Of a stretch of DNA of 43,764 nt, positions 8,620 to 17,031 are shown piece by piece. Location: contig REEH01000098.1 of assembly GCA_007695175.1 (NCBI GenBank), positions 1 to 43,764 on the forward strand. Reading direction: 5' to 3'. Position numbers and translations under genes: made by a program. The stretch's first letter is position 1; the number at the start of each line of letters is the position of its first letter. This stretch comes from Spirochaetaceae bacterium. Its GTDB lineage: Bacteria; Spirochaetota; Spirochaetia; DSM-27196; Alkalispirochaetaceae. The notes beneath the pieces are model-generated. The model saw only the letters and a program-made list of their open reading frames with translations. It had not been told where the DNA came from and searched no databases.

Positions 8620-9324
8620 ATGAACAGGGAAGAAAGAAGCGAGCCAAGAGCTCTGTTGCGGGGTGTTCCATTCATTGTACTGGTGATCGCGCTTTTTACG
8701 GCGGCCACCGGCCTGGTGTCCGCCCAGACAAAGGACGGTCTATTCGTTGCGGGACAAGTAGCCTTCTCCCTGCAGCCGGACGATCTGATCGGCAGTTCCG
8801 CCGTGGGTGGACAGATCGGGGTGCGCTTTCCCGTGGGGTTTCTCCTGCTGGGAGAATACCTCTTTGCCGGAACGGATTATTACTATTACGACAGCAGCGA
8901 TCGGGACTGGGTTCTGGCGGGAAGCTGGCGGAACGTTCCCTCCGGCAACACATCGCGGCGGGACTGGCTCTTCTACCGCACGCGCCACGTCCTGGGCATC
9001 AGCGCCGGGGCGTCGGGGCGCTATCTGCGGCTCGGCTATTTCGGGACGGTGGGATTCCTCTTCAACCTCATCAACGTCTCCGACGCGGAGGATCATTACC
9101 CGGAGTTCGCCGATGAGGCGCGCACCTCCAGCATCGGCGGAGGCGACGTCCTGGTCACCACCGCCCTGCGTGGCGGCCTGGTGTACCCGGCGGATTCGCT
9201 CTTTGCCGGCACGCTGGCGTATATGTTCGTCCTGGAAAGAAACAACGACTTCGGTGAGGAGCAGTACATACGGCGCAACAACCTCATATTTCTCGGCGTT
9301 ACGATGCAGTTGGGAGGCCTGTGA
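8620..9324 (+). CDS. Exported protein, probable outer-membrane beta-barrel
   Basis: 234 aa. A long signal peptide (hydrophobic about 16-34, ending SAQ) is followed by alternating hydrophobic and aromatic strands, many glycines, and a C-terminus ending LIFLGVTMQLGGL. This pattern resembles small outer-membrane barrels of spirochaetes (OmpW/Omp_b-brl style). I recognise no specific family and no catalytic motif. The stop overlaps the ATG of the next gene by one base (TGATG), so the two are translationally coupled and probably work together in the envelope. Confidence 0.65.
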   Translation: MNREERSEPRALLRGVPFIVLVIALFTAATGLVSAQTKDGLFVAGQVAFSLQPDDLIGSSAVGGQIGVRFPVGFLLLGEYLFAGTDYYYYDSSDRDWVLAGSWRNVPSGNTSRRDWLFYRTRHVLGISAGASGRYLRLGYFGTVGFLFNLINVSDAEDHYPEFADEARTSSIGGGDVLVTTALRGGLVYPADSLFAGTLAYMFVLERNNDFGEEQYIRRNNLIFLGVTMQLGGL

Positions 9325-10079
9325 TGAAGCTCTTGACCGGGAAGAAAGCGCATCCTCTCCTGCCGGCGGTGATCGTTCTGGCGGCATTGTGTACGGCAAT
9401 CATCTTCGCATCGTGTCAGGATCCCGTGGGAAGCCTCACCGGGGGACGGCCGGGAAACCTGGAAGCGTCCCAGGGGGAGTACCCCGACAGAATCGTACTC
9501 ACCTGGTCGGCGGTACGAGACAAAGAGGACGGGGAGGATACGATTCGAGTGACGGGGTACGAGATACAGCGTGATCCCGGCTGGGGTTCCCCGACAGGCG
9601 CCGTCCGCGAGGTTTCGGACACATCCTATATCGATACCAGCAGCGTCACCCGCGGTACCAGTTACACCTACCAGGTCCGGGCGATTTACGCCGACGGAAC
9701 AAGAGGCGTAATGTGGTCCGATCCCGCCACCGGGTACGCCCTCAGGACTTCGCTACTGAGCATCTACTCCGAAAGCACCCGAACCAAGGGGTCGCGGTCC
9801 TTTGACACGACGCCCACCACCGCCGGCGGTGAGGCGTGGTTTGACTTCGCGGGACAGGCCGGGTGGGTCTACCGGGTGGAGCCGCTCGATGCCTCGGGCG
9901 AACCCCTGTCTGAGACGGAGGTGAGCCTGTTCATGAAAGGAAACATCGAGCACGCCCTGCCGGACATCCCCGCCGAGGGCGCCGATGACGGAAGCGTCTA
10001 TTTCCGGTTGCCCGCGACCGGTTTCTTTCATATCAGGCTGGAAGGAGGCTCCGGTACGGTGAGCGTCTCGCACCGGTGA
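9324..10079 (+). CDS. FN3-domain lipoprotein
   Basis: 251 aa. ATG 9324 follows GGGAGG with good spacing and overlaps the previous stop; an in-frame GTG at 9321 is less likely. The signal peptide ends in a lipobox, FASC, so C31 should be lipidated. Residues about 45-135 look like one fibronectin type III domain (IVLTWSAV...YEIQRDPG...YTYQVRAIYADG). The C-terminal 110 residues have a beta-rich pattern I cannot assign. Probably a surface or periplasmic lipoprotein partnering the barrel protein. The gene ends 9 bp from the convergent apbE with no terminator between them. Confidence 0.8.
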   Translation: MKLLTGKKAHPLLPAVIVLAALCTAIIFASCQDPVGSLTGGRPGNLEASQGEYPDRIVLTWSAVRDKEDGEDTIRVTGYEIQRDPGWGSPTGAVREVSDTSYIDTSSVTRGTSYTYQVRAIYADGTRGVMWSDPATGYALRTSLLSIYSESTRTKGSRSFDTTPTTAGGEAWFDFAGQAGWVYRVEPLDASGEPLSETEVSLFMKGNIEHALPDIPAEGADDGSVYFRLPATGFFHIRLEGGSGTVSVSHR

Positions 10080-10088
10080 GGAGGGGCC

Positions 10089-11159
10089 TCAGTGAATCAC
10101 CAGCTCGTATTCATCCCCCGGCACCTCAAAGCGATCGGCGATTCCCGCCGTGACAAAGACGCGCATATCCTCCGTGGCGAGAATGCCCTCGTACCCCGGG
10201 AGCGAGTCCAGGAGCGCCAGCCCCGCCTCCAGCCCCATCACGAAGATCGCCGTGGAGAGCACGTCCGTCTTCATCGCGTCCGCACCGATTGCGGTGACGC
10301 TGGTGAGCCCCGAGTCGCTGGGGTACCCCGTGGAAGGATCAAATATGTGGTGGTAGCGCACGCCATCCTCATGGAAGAAGCGCTCGTAGGCGCCGGAACT
10401 GACCACGCTCTCGTCGCGGGATGAGAGAATGCCCACAAAACGGTTGCGCTCTCCGCTGGGGTGCTGGATCCCGATCCGCCAGGGCGAACCATCGGGGCGT
10501 CCGCCTATCGTGACGATATCACCGCCAAAGTCGAGGATCGCGTTGCGCACTCCCGCTTCCCGCAGGACCCGCGCCGCCTCGTCCGCGGCGTATCCCTTGG
10601 CGATGCCACCCACATCGATCCCCATCTCCGGGGAGGGCAGGTACACCGCACTGCCGGTCCCGGCGTGAATCTCCACGCGGGAATAATCGACCGCCGGGAG
10701 GACCGCTTCGATCTCTTCCGCAGCGGGGACGCGCTCCTCCCCCGTACCGAATCCCCACAGGCGGATCAGGGGCGCCACGGTGATATCAAAGGCTCCCCCC
10801 GTCAGTTCTCCGTAGCGGAGGCCCTCCCGGATCACCTTCAGCGTATCCTCCGAGACCGCCACGGGCTCGAGGCCCGCCCTCCGGTTTATGCGCAACACCT
10901 CCGTGTCGTCGTACTCCGCCTCGTTGAGACTCATGAGATTCTGGATTTCTTCCGTTCGATCAAAGGCAGGCTGGAATACGTTCCGGGAGATTCCGTGCTG
11001 ATGGATGGTGATCGTTACGGCGGTTCCCAGCAGAAACCGTGTATCGCTGATGCGCTCCGGGGAAGCGGACCGGCAGCCGGCCAGGAGCAGCAGAAGTGAC
11101 AGGAGCAGTACCGGAAATACCAGGACGGCCGCGCGCCGCGAATGAGTTCGAAACGTCAC
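10089..11159 (-). CDS. apbE: FAD:protein FMN transferase (ApbE), lipoprotein
   Basis: 356 aa starting at GTG 11159, which overlaps the stop of the upstream membrane gene (GTGA). The open frame continues further upstream but without protein-like sequence. Signal peptide with lipobox LLAGC (C29). ApbE signatures are clear: FLLGTAVTITIH, LTGGAFDITVAPLIRLWGFG, GIDVGGIAKGYAADEA, ILDFGGDIVTIGG, and HHIFDPSTGYP near the C-terminus. The enzyme moves FMN from FAD to a Thr or Ser in partner proteins on the outer face of the inner membrane and needs Mg2+. Pairing with a ferric-reductase-like membrane protein suggests a flavin-based transmembrane electron route. No obvious FMN-binding-domain target is in the window. 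Confidence 0.93.
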   Translation of the reverse strand: MTFRTHSRRAAVLVFPVLLLSLLLLLAGCRSASPERISDTRFLLGTAVTITIHQHGISRNVFQPAFDRTEEIQNLMSLNEAEYDDTEVLRINRRAGLEPVAVSEDTLKVIREGLRYGELTGGAFDITVAPLIRLWGFGTGEERVPAAEEIEAVLPAVDYSRVEIHAGTGSAVYLPSPEMGIDVGGIAKGYAADEAARVLREAGVRNAILDFGGDIVTIGGRPDGSPWRIGIQHPSGERNRFVGILSSRDESVVSSGAYERFFHEDGVRYHHIFDPSTGYPSDSGLTSVTAIGADAMKTDVLSTAIFVMGLEAGLALLDSLPGYEGILATEDMRVFVTAGIADRFEVPGDEYELVIH

Positions 11160-11788
11160 GTCGTGGACGCGCCCTGGATCACGGAGCGAATCTTGCGTCC
11201 CGCCACGTAGAGATAGAACGCGAAGAAGACGATGAATACGACCCGCGTAAGAGACCACACACCGGTTACGGTGCCGATCGTGATCGCGTGGAGAAATGCC
11301 AGGGGAAAAACAAAGAAGGCCAGCACGTGAAAACCCTTCCACACCTTGAGGGAAAACTGCAGTGGGCGCAGCCACCAGGCGGCCACGACGGCGGGTATCA
11401 GAAGGAATAGCGCCACGATCCCCAGAAGCTTTTCCACCGTAAAAACGATCATCCCGTAATCCACGAGATCCGTCAGGAGCATCATCAGCCCATGAAGCAG
11501 CATCAGTACAAACCCGATTTTACCGAGCGTGCGGTGCGTCTTTATCAGATTGGGCTGTTTGAACACCGCCTGCAGCACCGGAAGACGCGCCGAGAGGAGA
11601 AACTGGTAGAACATCAGCACGAAACCCACCAGCGCCAGCACGCGGGCCGGGTAATAGATCACCACCAGACTCAGGGGAACCTGTACATCGCCCAGGCTGG
11701 AAAAATCCCGGACGCCGCTGATGATCCACTCAACCACCGGAATGAGCGGCAGAAGAATCGCCAGGGCCAGTATGACCTTCTTGTTCAT
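11156..11788 (-). CDS. Ferric-reductase-like transmembrane protein (haem-b type)
   Basis: 210 aa, about six membrane helices. Histidines sit in helices or at their ends (KTHRTLG, LHGLMM, KGFHVLAFF, FLHAITIG), in the paired pattern that binds haem b in the ferric-reductase/YedZ (MsrQ) superfamily. It lacks the FAD and NAD domains of full ferric reductases, so it probably passes electrons between quinone or a partner and periplasmic flavoprotein acceptors. The stop overlaps the start of apbE. The extreme C-terminus, QGASTT, loosely resembles an ApbE flavinylation motif but is predicted cytoplasmic. ATG 11788 lies 9 bases after a TGCTATAAT extended -10, so the transcript is nearly leaderless. 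Confidence 0.8.
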   Translation of the reverse strand: MNKKVILALAILLPLIPVVEWIISGVRDFSSLGDVQVPLSLVVIYYPARVLALVGFVLMFYQFLLSARLPVLQAVFKQPNLIKTHRTLGKIGFVLMLLHGLMMLLTDLVDYGMIVFTVEKLLGIVALFLLIPAVVAAWWLRPLQFSLKVWKGFHVLAFFVFPLAFLHAITIGTVTGVWSLTRVVFIVFFAFYLYVAGRKIRSVIQGASTT

Positions 11789-11796
11789 TGGGCCGG

Positions 11797-11805
11797 ATTA
11801 TAGCA
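11797..11805 (-). promoter_or_regulatory. Extended -10 promoter, near-leaderless (ferric-reductase-like/apbE)
   Basis: Read on minus: TGCTATAAT, a TGn-extended perfect -10. Eight bases separate it from ATG 11788, placing the start codon at about +2 to +3. No -35 or Shine-Dalgarno sequence is evident. Confidence 0.6.
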
Positions 11806-11918
11806 TGCGCTCCCCGGAGGCTTCAATAAATCCCTTATGCCGACCGGAATATTCTTGATAAAAACAGTGACATTTTTCCCGGCTCTGTATATTTTTTTGC
11901 CAGGCGCGGAGGTTATTG

Positions 11919-13709
11919 GTGAAGAAACATATCGTGTTGCGATCCCTTTTCGGACTGTACATCGTGCTCGGTCTCGTATTCATCGGTCACGGTTCGGCCC
12001 AGGTTCTATCGTCCCGTTTTGCACGCCTGGAGGGGGACTCGGAGCTGTCTCTGGAGATGCGGGTGGTCAAAAACCGCTGGCAATGGGACCCCGGTGTGAT
12101 CGTCGTTCCCCAGGGTGCGCTGGTAACGCTCGATATCGAGAACGAGGACGATTTTGACCACGGCTTTGCTATCCGGGAGCTCGGACTTGACCGGCGCCTG
12201 CCGGGCAAACAGACCACCACGGTCCAGTTTGTGGCGGATCGGGAAGGAGAGTTTGAATACTTCTGCTCCGTCTACTGCGGCCCGGGACACTTTGACCAGA
12301 AAGGACTTCTGGTGGTGACACGGGATGATGTGGAAGCGGTGCGGGCCTCCTACGGAGCGATCGCGCGGGCGGATCTGCCCCAGCGCAGCACCGCCGATGC
12401 AATCAAGCGTCTTCCCTACACCCTGACCGAGGAGGGCGTGAAGGTATTCGAACTCACCGCTGAACATATCATGTGGGATTACGGCAACGGGGAGATCATC
12501 GAGTCCTGGGGTTACAACGGACAGCTCCCGGGTCCGGAGATCCGCGTCACCGAGGGAGATACGGTGCGCATCAACTTCACCAACAACCTTCCCGTCCCGA
12601 CCACCGTACACTGGCACGGTCTGGACGTACCCAACGCGATGGACGGTGTTCCGGGCTACACGCAGGACCCGGTGCTGCCGGGTGAGACCTTTGTATACGA
12701 GTTTGACGCCCACCCCGCGGGTACCCGCATGTATCACACCCACGGATCCCACCACGGCGACGAAGCGCAGCAGATGGACATGGGCCTGGCCGGCCCCTTC
12801 GTGGTGGAGCCCCGGGACTTTGACGCTCCCGACGTGGATTACACCATGGTCCTGACCGAGCGGATTCGTGACGGGGTATACCCCATAAACGGTGCTATCT
12901 ATCCGGAAACGGAGTTCATCACCGTCCGGGAGGGTGACCGCGTGCGCATACGCTTTATAAACGCCGGCTCCAGCACCTTCCATCCCATGCATCTTCATGG
13001 CCACCAGTTCAGGGTGGTAGCCACCGACGGCAACCCCGTCCCGGAAGCAGCCCAGTGGATACGCAACGTTCAGCCCCTCCTGCCGGGAGAGATCTACGAC
13101 GTGGAGTTTATCGCGGATAATCCCGGCGTCTGGCTGCTCCACTGCCACGAGCTCCAGCACGCCGGAGGCGGCATGATCACCGCCGTCGTCTACGAGGATT
13201 CGATCGGTAGCGGTTTCGAACTGGAAAACCACCGGGGAGAACGCGTCACCGATCAGGACTTCAGGGACCTTTACAAGCTGGTCACCTTCGGGTACACCAA
13301 CTGCCCCGATATCTGCGCCCTCACCATGGCGGACATTGCCGCGGCGATTCGCCTTCTGGGGGATGACGCGGACCAGGTGCAGGGCCTGTTCGTAACGATC
13401 GATCCGGACCGGGACACGGCGGAGGTGATTGCCCCCTACGTGGAGGCCTTCAGCGATCGCATCACCGGTCTGACCGGTACACCCGAGGAGATCGCCCGCG
13501 TAGCCGGGGCCTACGGAGCGCGATATGAGCCCGTTGAGCAGAGTGGCGGCAGTTACTCCATGGACCATTCCACCACCATCTTTCTCATGGGGCCCGCGGG
13601 AGAGTTCGTCGCCCAGTTTACCCACAACTCCGGACCGGAGCGGATAGCCGCGGCGATTCGCAATGACCTGGCGTCGCGTCGCCTGAAGGAGGCGATCGCC
13701 ACCCGGTAG
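11919..13709 (+). CDS. Cupredoxin - multicopper oxidase - Sco1/SenC fusion protein
   Basis: 596 aa from GTG 11919, six bases after GGAGG (11908-11912); the in-frame TTG at 11916 is too close. Signal peptide about 1-27. Domain 1 (about 30-125) is a CuA-like cupredoxin with H81 and CSVYCGPGH (C116, C120, H124); the CuA methionine position is Gln. Domain 2 (about 155-425) is a two-domain-type multicopper oxidase: HWHG (H231, H233), HTHG (H273, H275), HPMHLHGH (H355-H362) and HCHELQHAGGGM (H408, C409, H410, H414, M419), a full trinuclear plus type 1 copper set. Domain 3 (about 430-590) is Sco1/SenC: GYTNCPDIC (C462, C466) and DHSTTIFL (H550). Secreted to the periplasm. Likely a copper oxidase, laccase-like or nitrite-reductase-like, carrying its own metallochaperone. 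A PCuAC gene follows. Confidence 0.9.
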   Translation: MKKHIVLRSLFGLYIVLGLVFIGHGSAQVLSSRFARLEGDSELSLEMRVVKNRWQWDPGVIVVPQGALVTLDIENEDDFDHGFAIRELGLDRRLPGKQTTTVQFVADREGEFEYFCSVYCGPGHFDQKGLLVVTRDDVEAVRASYGAIARADLPQRSTADAIKRLPYTLTEEGVKVFELTAEHIMWDYGNGEIIESWGYNGQLPGPEIRVTEGDTVRINFTNNLPVPTTVHWHGLDVPNAMDGVPGYTQDPVLPGETFVYEFDAHPAGTRMYHTHGSHHGDEAQQMDMGLAGPFVVEPRDFDAPDVDYTMVLTERIRDGVYPINGAIYPETEFITVREGDRVRIRFINAGSSTFHPMHLHGHQFRVVATDGNPVPEAAQWIRNVQPLLPGEIYDVEFIADNPGVWLLHCHELQHAGGGMITAVVYEDSIGSGFELENHRGERVTDQDFRDLYKLVTFGYTNCPDICALTMADIAAAIRLLGDDADQVQGLFVTIDPDRDTAEVIAPYVEAFSDRITGLTGTPEEIARVAGAYGARYEPVEQSGGSYSMDHSTTIFLMGPAGEFVAQFTHNSGPERIAAAIRNDLASRRLKEAIATR

Positions 13710-13741
13710 CGGACCCGGCGCGTCGGAACGGAGAAAAGAGA

Positions 13742-14281
13742 ATGAAGATCACGACACGAGCCTTTACCGCTCTATTGCTCATATCGGTGGCAGCCTTTGC
13801 CGACGCGGGCGGCAGCCATGAAGCCGGCGGCAGCCATGAAGCGGGCCACCGGAACAGCCACGGCACACCGGGAATCCGGATCGTGCAACCCTGGGTACGG
13901 GCGGTACCGAGTTCCGGGGGCAATACCGGCGCATACATGCAGATCGGAAACCCCGGCGAGACCCCGGACCGGCTCCTGGCCGCCCGGGTTCCGGGCGTAC
14001 GGGCCGTGGAACTGCACACCCACGAAATGGACGGCGAAATGGCGCGCATGCGCAGGATCCCCGAAATCGTGATTCCCCCCGGAGAGATCGTGGAACTGGC
14101 ACCGCGGGGGCTGCACGTGATGCTCATGGGCGTCGAGCGTGCGCTGCACGAGGGCGACACGGTAAAAATGATCCTTCTATTCGAACACGCCGGCGAGATC
14201 GAGATCACCGCGCCGGTGCACCCCATCACGGGAGCTCCAGGCCAGGGCCACCGCCGCGACCACCAGCACCGTTCCAACTGA
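13742..14281 (+). CDS. Periplasmic copper chaperone PCuAC (DUF461)
   Basis: 179 aa, ATG 13742 after GGAGAAAAGAGA. Signal peptide ends about residue 20. A His-rich stretch of GGSHEA repeats follows. The PCuAC domain has IRIVQPWVRAVPSSGGNTGA, then the copper ligands in the H-x-M...M...H-x-M arrangement: HTHEMDGEMARMR and LHVMLMG. A second His-rich tail (GHRRDHQHRSN) ends the protein. PCuAC holds Cu(I) and works with Sco proteins to load the CuA site of cytochrome oxidase subunit II. Here it lies 32 bp behind a protein that contains both a CuA-like and a Sco domain, so it probably feeds that protein. Confidence 0.9.
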   Translation: MKITTRAFTALLLISVAAFADAGGSHEAGGSHEAGHRNSHGTPGIRIVQPWVRAVPSSGGNTGAYMQIGNPGETPDRLLAARVPGVRAVELHTHEMDGEMARMRRIPEIVIPPGEIVELAPRGLHVMLMGVERALHEGDTVKMILLFEHAGEIEITAPVHPITGAPGQGHRRDHQHRSN

Positions 14282-14285
14282 TGGA

Positions 14286-14314
14286 TTGGAACGATCACCG
14301 CCGGCCGCTATAAT
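14286..14314 (+). promoter_or_regulatory. uppP promoter (leaderless type)
   Basis: TTGGAA (14286-14291), 17 bp spacer, perfect TATAAT (14309-14314), then six bases to ATG 14321. The start codon coincides with the expected +1. No Shine-Dalgarno sequence. Confidence 0.65.
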
Positions 14315-14320
14315 CGCGCC

Positions 14321-15115
14321 ATGAGTTTTTACCAGTCCCTTATCCTCGGCATCATGCAGGGCATCAGCGAGTTTATTCCAATCAGCAGCTCCGGGCACCT
14401 GGTGGTGCTCCGGGCGGTCATGGGTATCGGCGAGATCCCCCTGCTGTACGACGTGATACTGCATATAGCCACGCTCATCGTGGTTATCGTCTTCTTCCGG
14501 GAGCGAATCGCCCGTATGCTGGGAGCGGTACTGCGCTGGTCGGGACGCCGCTCACGATCGGAAGATGCGCAGGACCTCAAACTCTCCTGCCTGGTTATAA
14601 TCGGCACCGTGGCGACGGTGGTGATCGCCCTCTTCATCCGGCCCCTGAACCTGCACAATTATCCCCGTATCGCCGCCGGAGCCTTTCTCGTTACGGCGGT
14701 TCTCCTCGTGGCTGCCCACTTTGCCCGGGGTGCGATCGGGTACGACCGCATCGGCCCGCGCCATGCCCTCATCGTGGGTATCGTCCAGGGTCTGGCGGTG
14801 ATTCCCGGCATATCCCGTTCCGGCAGCACCATAACGGCCGCCCTGTACAGCGGGGTCTCCCGGGAGAAGGCCGGTGAGTTTTCCTTTCTCCTCTCGATAC
14901 CCGCAATCATCGGGGCGACGGTGCTTGAAATGCGTCATCTGGGTGAGCTGGGTGCCTCCGTCAGTGCCGGAGCTATGCTGGCGGGTTTTCTCGCCTCTCT
15001 GGTATTCGGGTTTCTTTCCCTGTCACTCCTGGTACGCCTGATCCGGGGGGGCAAGCTCTGGATCTTCAGTATCTACCTGGTTCCTCTTGGAATCTGGGGG
15101 CTTATCGCGCTGTAA
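14321..15115 (+). CDS. uppP: Undecaprenyl-diphosphatase
   Basis: 264 aa, the usual BacA/UppP length. It dephosphorylates undecaprenyl diphosphate in the cytoplasmic membrane, recycling the lipid carrier for peptidoglycan and other envelope polymers, and raises bacitracin tolerance. The two family signatures are intact: QGISEFIPISSSGHL near residues 11-25 and PGISRSGSTITAALYSG near 160-180. About seven to eight hydrophobic helices. It has its own promoter with the ATG at +1, so it is separate from the copper genes upstream. It converges with a DUF3592 gene with a 10-bp gap and no terminator. Confidence 0.96.
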   Translation: MSFYQSLILGIMQGISEFIPISSSGHLVVLRAVMGIGEIPLLYDVILHIATLIVVIVFFRERIARMLGAVLRWSGRRSRSEDAQDLKLSCLVIIGTVATVVIALFIRPLNLHNYPRIAAGAFLVTAVLLVAAHFARGAIGYDRIGPRHALIVGIVQGLAVIPGISRSGSTITAALYSGVSREKAGEFSFLLSIPAIIGATVLEMRHLGELGASVSAGAMLAGFLASLVFGFLSLSLLVRLIRGGKLWIFSIYLVPLGIWGLIAL

Positions 15116-15125
15116 AGGCGCCCCG

Positions 15126-15641
15126 TCACCAGAAGCGGCCGCGACTCGTATCGTTGCGGCGGCTCTCGCCTCCCCGCAGGTAGTCGCGCACCGTATACGC
15201 CACCACCAGGATCGGCAGGACCACCAGTACGAGAAAGGCCAGGCGGACGTCCCAGCGGTGCCAGGGCAGGGCCCGGACCAGAACCGCCTCGGCGGGCTCT
15301 CCGGGATTGTAGTAGACCTCAACCCGCGCTCCCGCCCGTATTCCCTCTTCCAGGAGCGAGCCCATTGCCCGTTCCCGGTTCCGGTAGATCCATCGGAAAG
15401 GAGCCACCGAGCTTGCCTCGTATTGCCGGTCACTCACCTCGTAGCTGTACACCACCGCGGGCACGTACCGCGTACCGGGCCCGCCGGAACCACTGTTTCC
15501 GTCGGCGGGGACGACGTCAGCAAACTCCACGCGTCCCGGTACGGAGGGCCATTGCATGGGAACGTGGTACTGCAGGTACAGCATAGCCGCCGCCAGCAGA
15601 AAAAAACCGGCTGTGCAGGAGCGCAGGATCAGCCGGATCAA
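15126..15641 (-). CDS. DUF3592-type membrane protein
   Basis: 171 aa from TTG 15641, whose start overlaps the gdhA stop (TTGA), so translation is probably coupled. Two membrane helices (about 8-27 and 132-152) flank an extracytoplasmic beta-rich domain. The pattern WPSVPGRVEFADVV...PAVVYSYEVSDRQYEASSV...VEVYYNPGEPAEAVL is that of DUF3592 (W-P.. G.I ... Y.Y.V.G..Y ... V.VyYnP.nP..a.L). The biochemical role is unknown. The association with gdhA is positional only. Confidence 0.75.
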   Translation of the reverse strand: MIRLILRSCTAGFFLLAAAMLYLQYHVPMQWPSVPGRVEFADVVPADGNSGSGGPGTRYVPAVVYSYEVSDRQYEASSVAPFRWIYRNRERAMGSLLEEGIRAGARVEVYYNPGEPAEAVLVRALPWHRWDVRLAFLVLVVLPILVVAYTVRDYLRGGESRRNDTSRGRFW

Positions 15642-16975
15642 ACCACCCCCTGATCCAGCATGGCATCGGCTACCTTGAGGAATCCCGCTATGTTCGCACC
15701 AACCTCGAAATTGCCCGCTTCATGGTACCGGCGCGCCGCATCGGCGGTGGCCAGGTAGATGTTGCGCATGATTTCCCGCAGGCGCTGGTCCACCTGGTCA
15801 AAGGTCCAGTTCAGGCGCATGGCGTTCTGACTCATCTCCAGGCCGCTCGTGGCCACACCCCCGGCGTTGGCCGCCTTGCCCGGGCCAAAGAGAACCGTTC
15901 CCTTGATGAAGGCGTGAATGGCATCGGACATGGTGGGCATATTCGCGCCCTCCGCAACGACGCGGACACCGTTCTTCATCAGCGTCTTGGCATCCTCCAG
16001 ATCAATCTCATTCTGCGTTGCACAGGGAAAGGCAGCCTCGCAGGGAACACTCCAGGGACGCTGATCGGGATAGTACTCCACGCCAAACTCCCGGGCATAC
16101 TCCTGGATTCGTCCGCGCTTCACGTTCTTCAGCTCCTTGACCCATTCAAGCCGCTCCCGCGTGATTCCCGCGGGATCGTGGATAAAGCCGGAGGAATCGG
16201 AGAGCGTCACGGGCCTCGCTCCCATGTCGATCAGCTTCTGGACGGCGTACTGCGCCACGTTGCCGCTTCCGGAGACGGTACAGGTTTTGCCCTCAATCGC
16301 ATCGTTGACGCCGTTCAGCATCTCCTCGGCAAAGTAGACCGCTCCGAATCCGGTCGCTTCAGGCCGTACCAGGGATCCGCCCCAGTCCAGACCTTTACCC
16401 GTGAGGGTACCGGTAAACTCGTTCCTCAGCCGTTTGTACTGGCCGAAGAGATAGCCGATCTCCCGGCTGCCCACCCCGATATCACCGGCGGGTATGTCCG
16501 TGGAGGGACCGATGTACGCCGCCAGGCCCGTCATGAAGGACCCGCAGAAGTTCATGACCTCCTGGTCGGATTTGCCCTTGGGATCAAAGTCGCTGCCACC
16601 CTTGGCGGCGCCCATCTGAAGTCCCGTGAGAGAATTTTTGAAGATCTGCTCGAAACTGAGAAACTTCATGATGCTCAGGTTTACCGTGGGGTGGAAGCGC
16701 AGCCCCCCCTTGAACGGGCCCAGGGAACTGGAAAACTGGACGCGGTAACCCCGGTTCACCCGTACTTTGCCCTCGTCGTCCATCCAGGGCACACGAAAGA
16801 CGATGGTACGCTCCGGTTCCACCAGACGTTCCAGAATCGAGGCCTCCTCGTACTCCGGGTGGTGCGCGAAGACGGGCTCCAGCGATCTCAGCACGATCTC
16901 CGCGGCCTGCAGAAACTCCGGCTGCCTGGGATTGCGACGATGCACGCCCTCCAGAACTTTTTCCACGTAAGACAT
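15638..16975 (-). CDS. gdhA: NADP-dependent glutamate dehydrogenase
   Basis: 445 aa, typical for hexameric bacterial GDH. ATG 16975 is preceded by AAGGAG. It interconverts 2-oxoglutarate plus ammonium and L-glutamate in the cytoplasm. The glutamate-binding region KGGLRFHPTVNLSIMKFL and the catalytic Lys region GAAKGGSDFDPKGKS are present, followed by the dinucleotide-binding fold (GSGNVAQYAVQKL). The long form and overall resemblance to the E. coli GdhA class favour NADP(H), though cofactor choice is inferred. It lies 56 bp after serC on the same strand. Glutamate is the amino donor for SerC, which makes a shared operon sensible. Confidence 0.96.
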   Translation of the reverse strand: MSYVEKVLEGVHRRNPRQPEFLQAAEIVLRSLEPVFAHHPEYEEASILERLVEPERTIVFRVPWMDDEGKVRVNRGYRVQFSSSLGPFKGGLRFHPTVNLSIMKFLSFEQIFKNSLTGLQMGAAKGGSDFDPKGKSDQEVMNFCGSFMTGLAAYIGPSTDIPAGDIGVGSREIGYLFGQYKRLRNEFTGTLTGKGLDWGGSLVRPEATGFGAVYFAEEMLNGVNDAIEGKTCTVSGSGNVAQYAVQKLIDMGARPVTLSDSSGFIHDPAGITRERLEWVKELKNVKRGRIQEYAREFGVEYYPDQRPWSVPCEAAFPCATQNEIDLEDAKTLMKNGVRVVAEGANMPTMSDAIHAFIKGTVLFGPGKAANAGGVATSGLEMSQNAMRLNWTFDQVDQRLREIMRNIYLATADAARRYHEAGNFEVGANIAGFLKVADAMLDQGVV

Positions 16976-17031
16976 CTGTGTTGCTCCTTACCGAATCGAG
17001 TGGGCGCGCTCCCGTAGCGGAGACCGGATTT

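Noticed and set aside
10089-11375. Longer ApbE with 72 extra N-terminal residues
   Set aside because: The extension overlaps the upstream membrane gene; the GTG at 11159 starts directly at a lipoprotein signal peptide and couples to the preceding stop.
15722-17017. Long open frame opposite gdhA
   Set aside because: It mirrors gdhA, has no family features and reflects GC-rich codon use. The same applies to the frames opposite nrdJ (5148-6398, 6696-7850), the oxidase fusion (12006-13625), leuA (33254-34495) and the OmpA gene (42860-43690).
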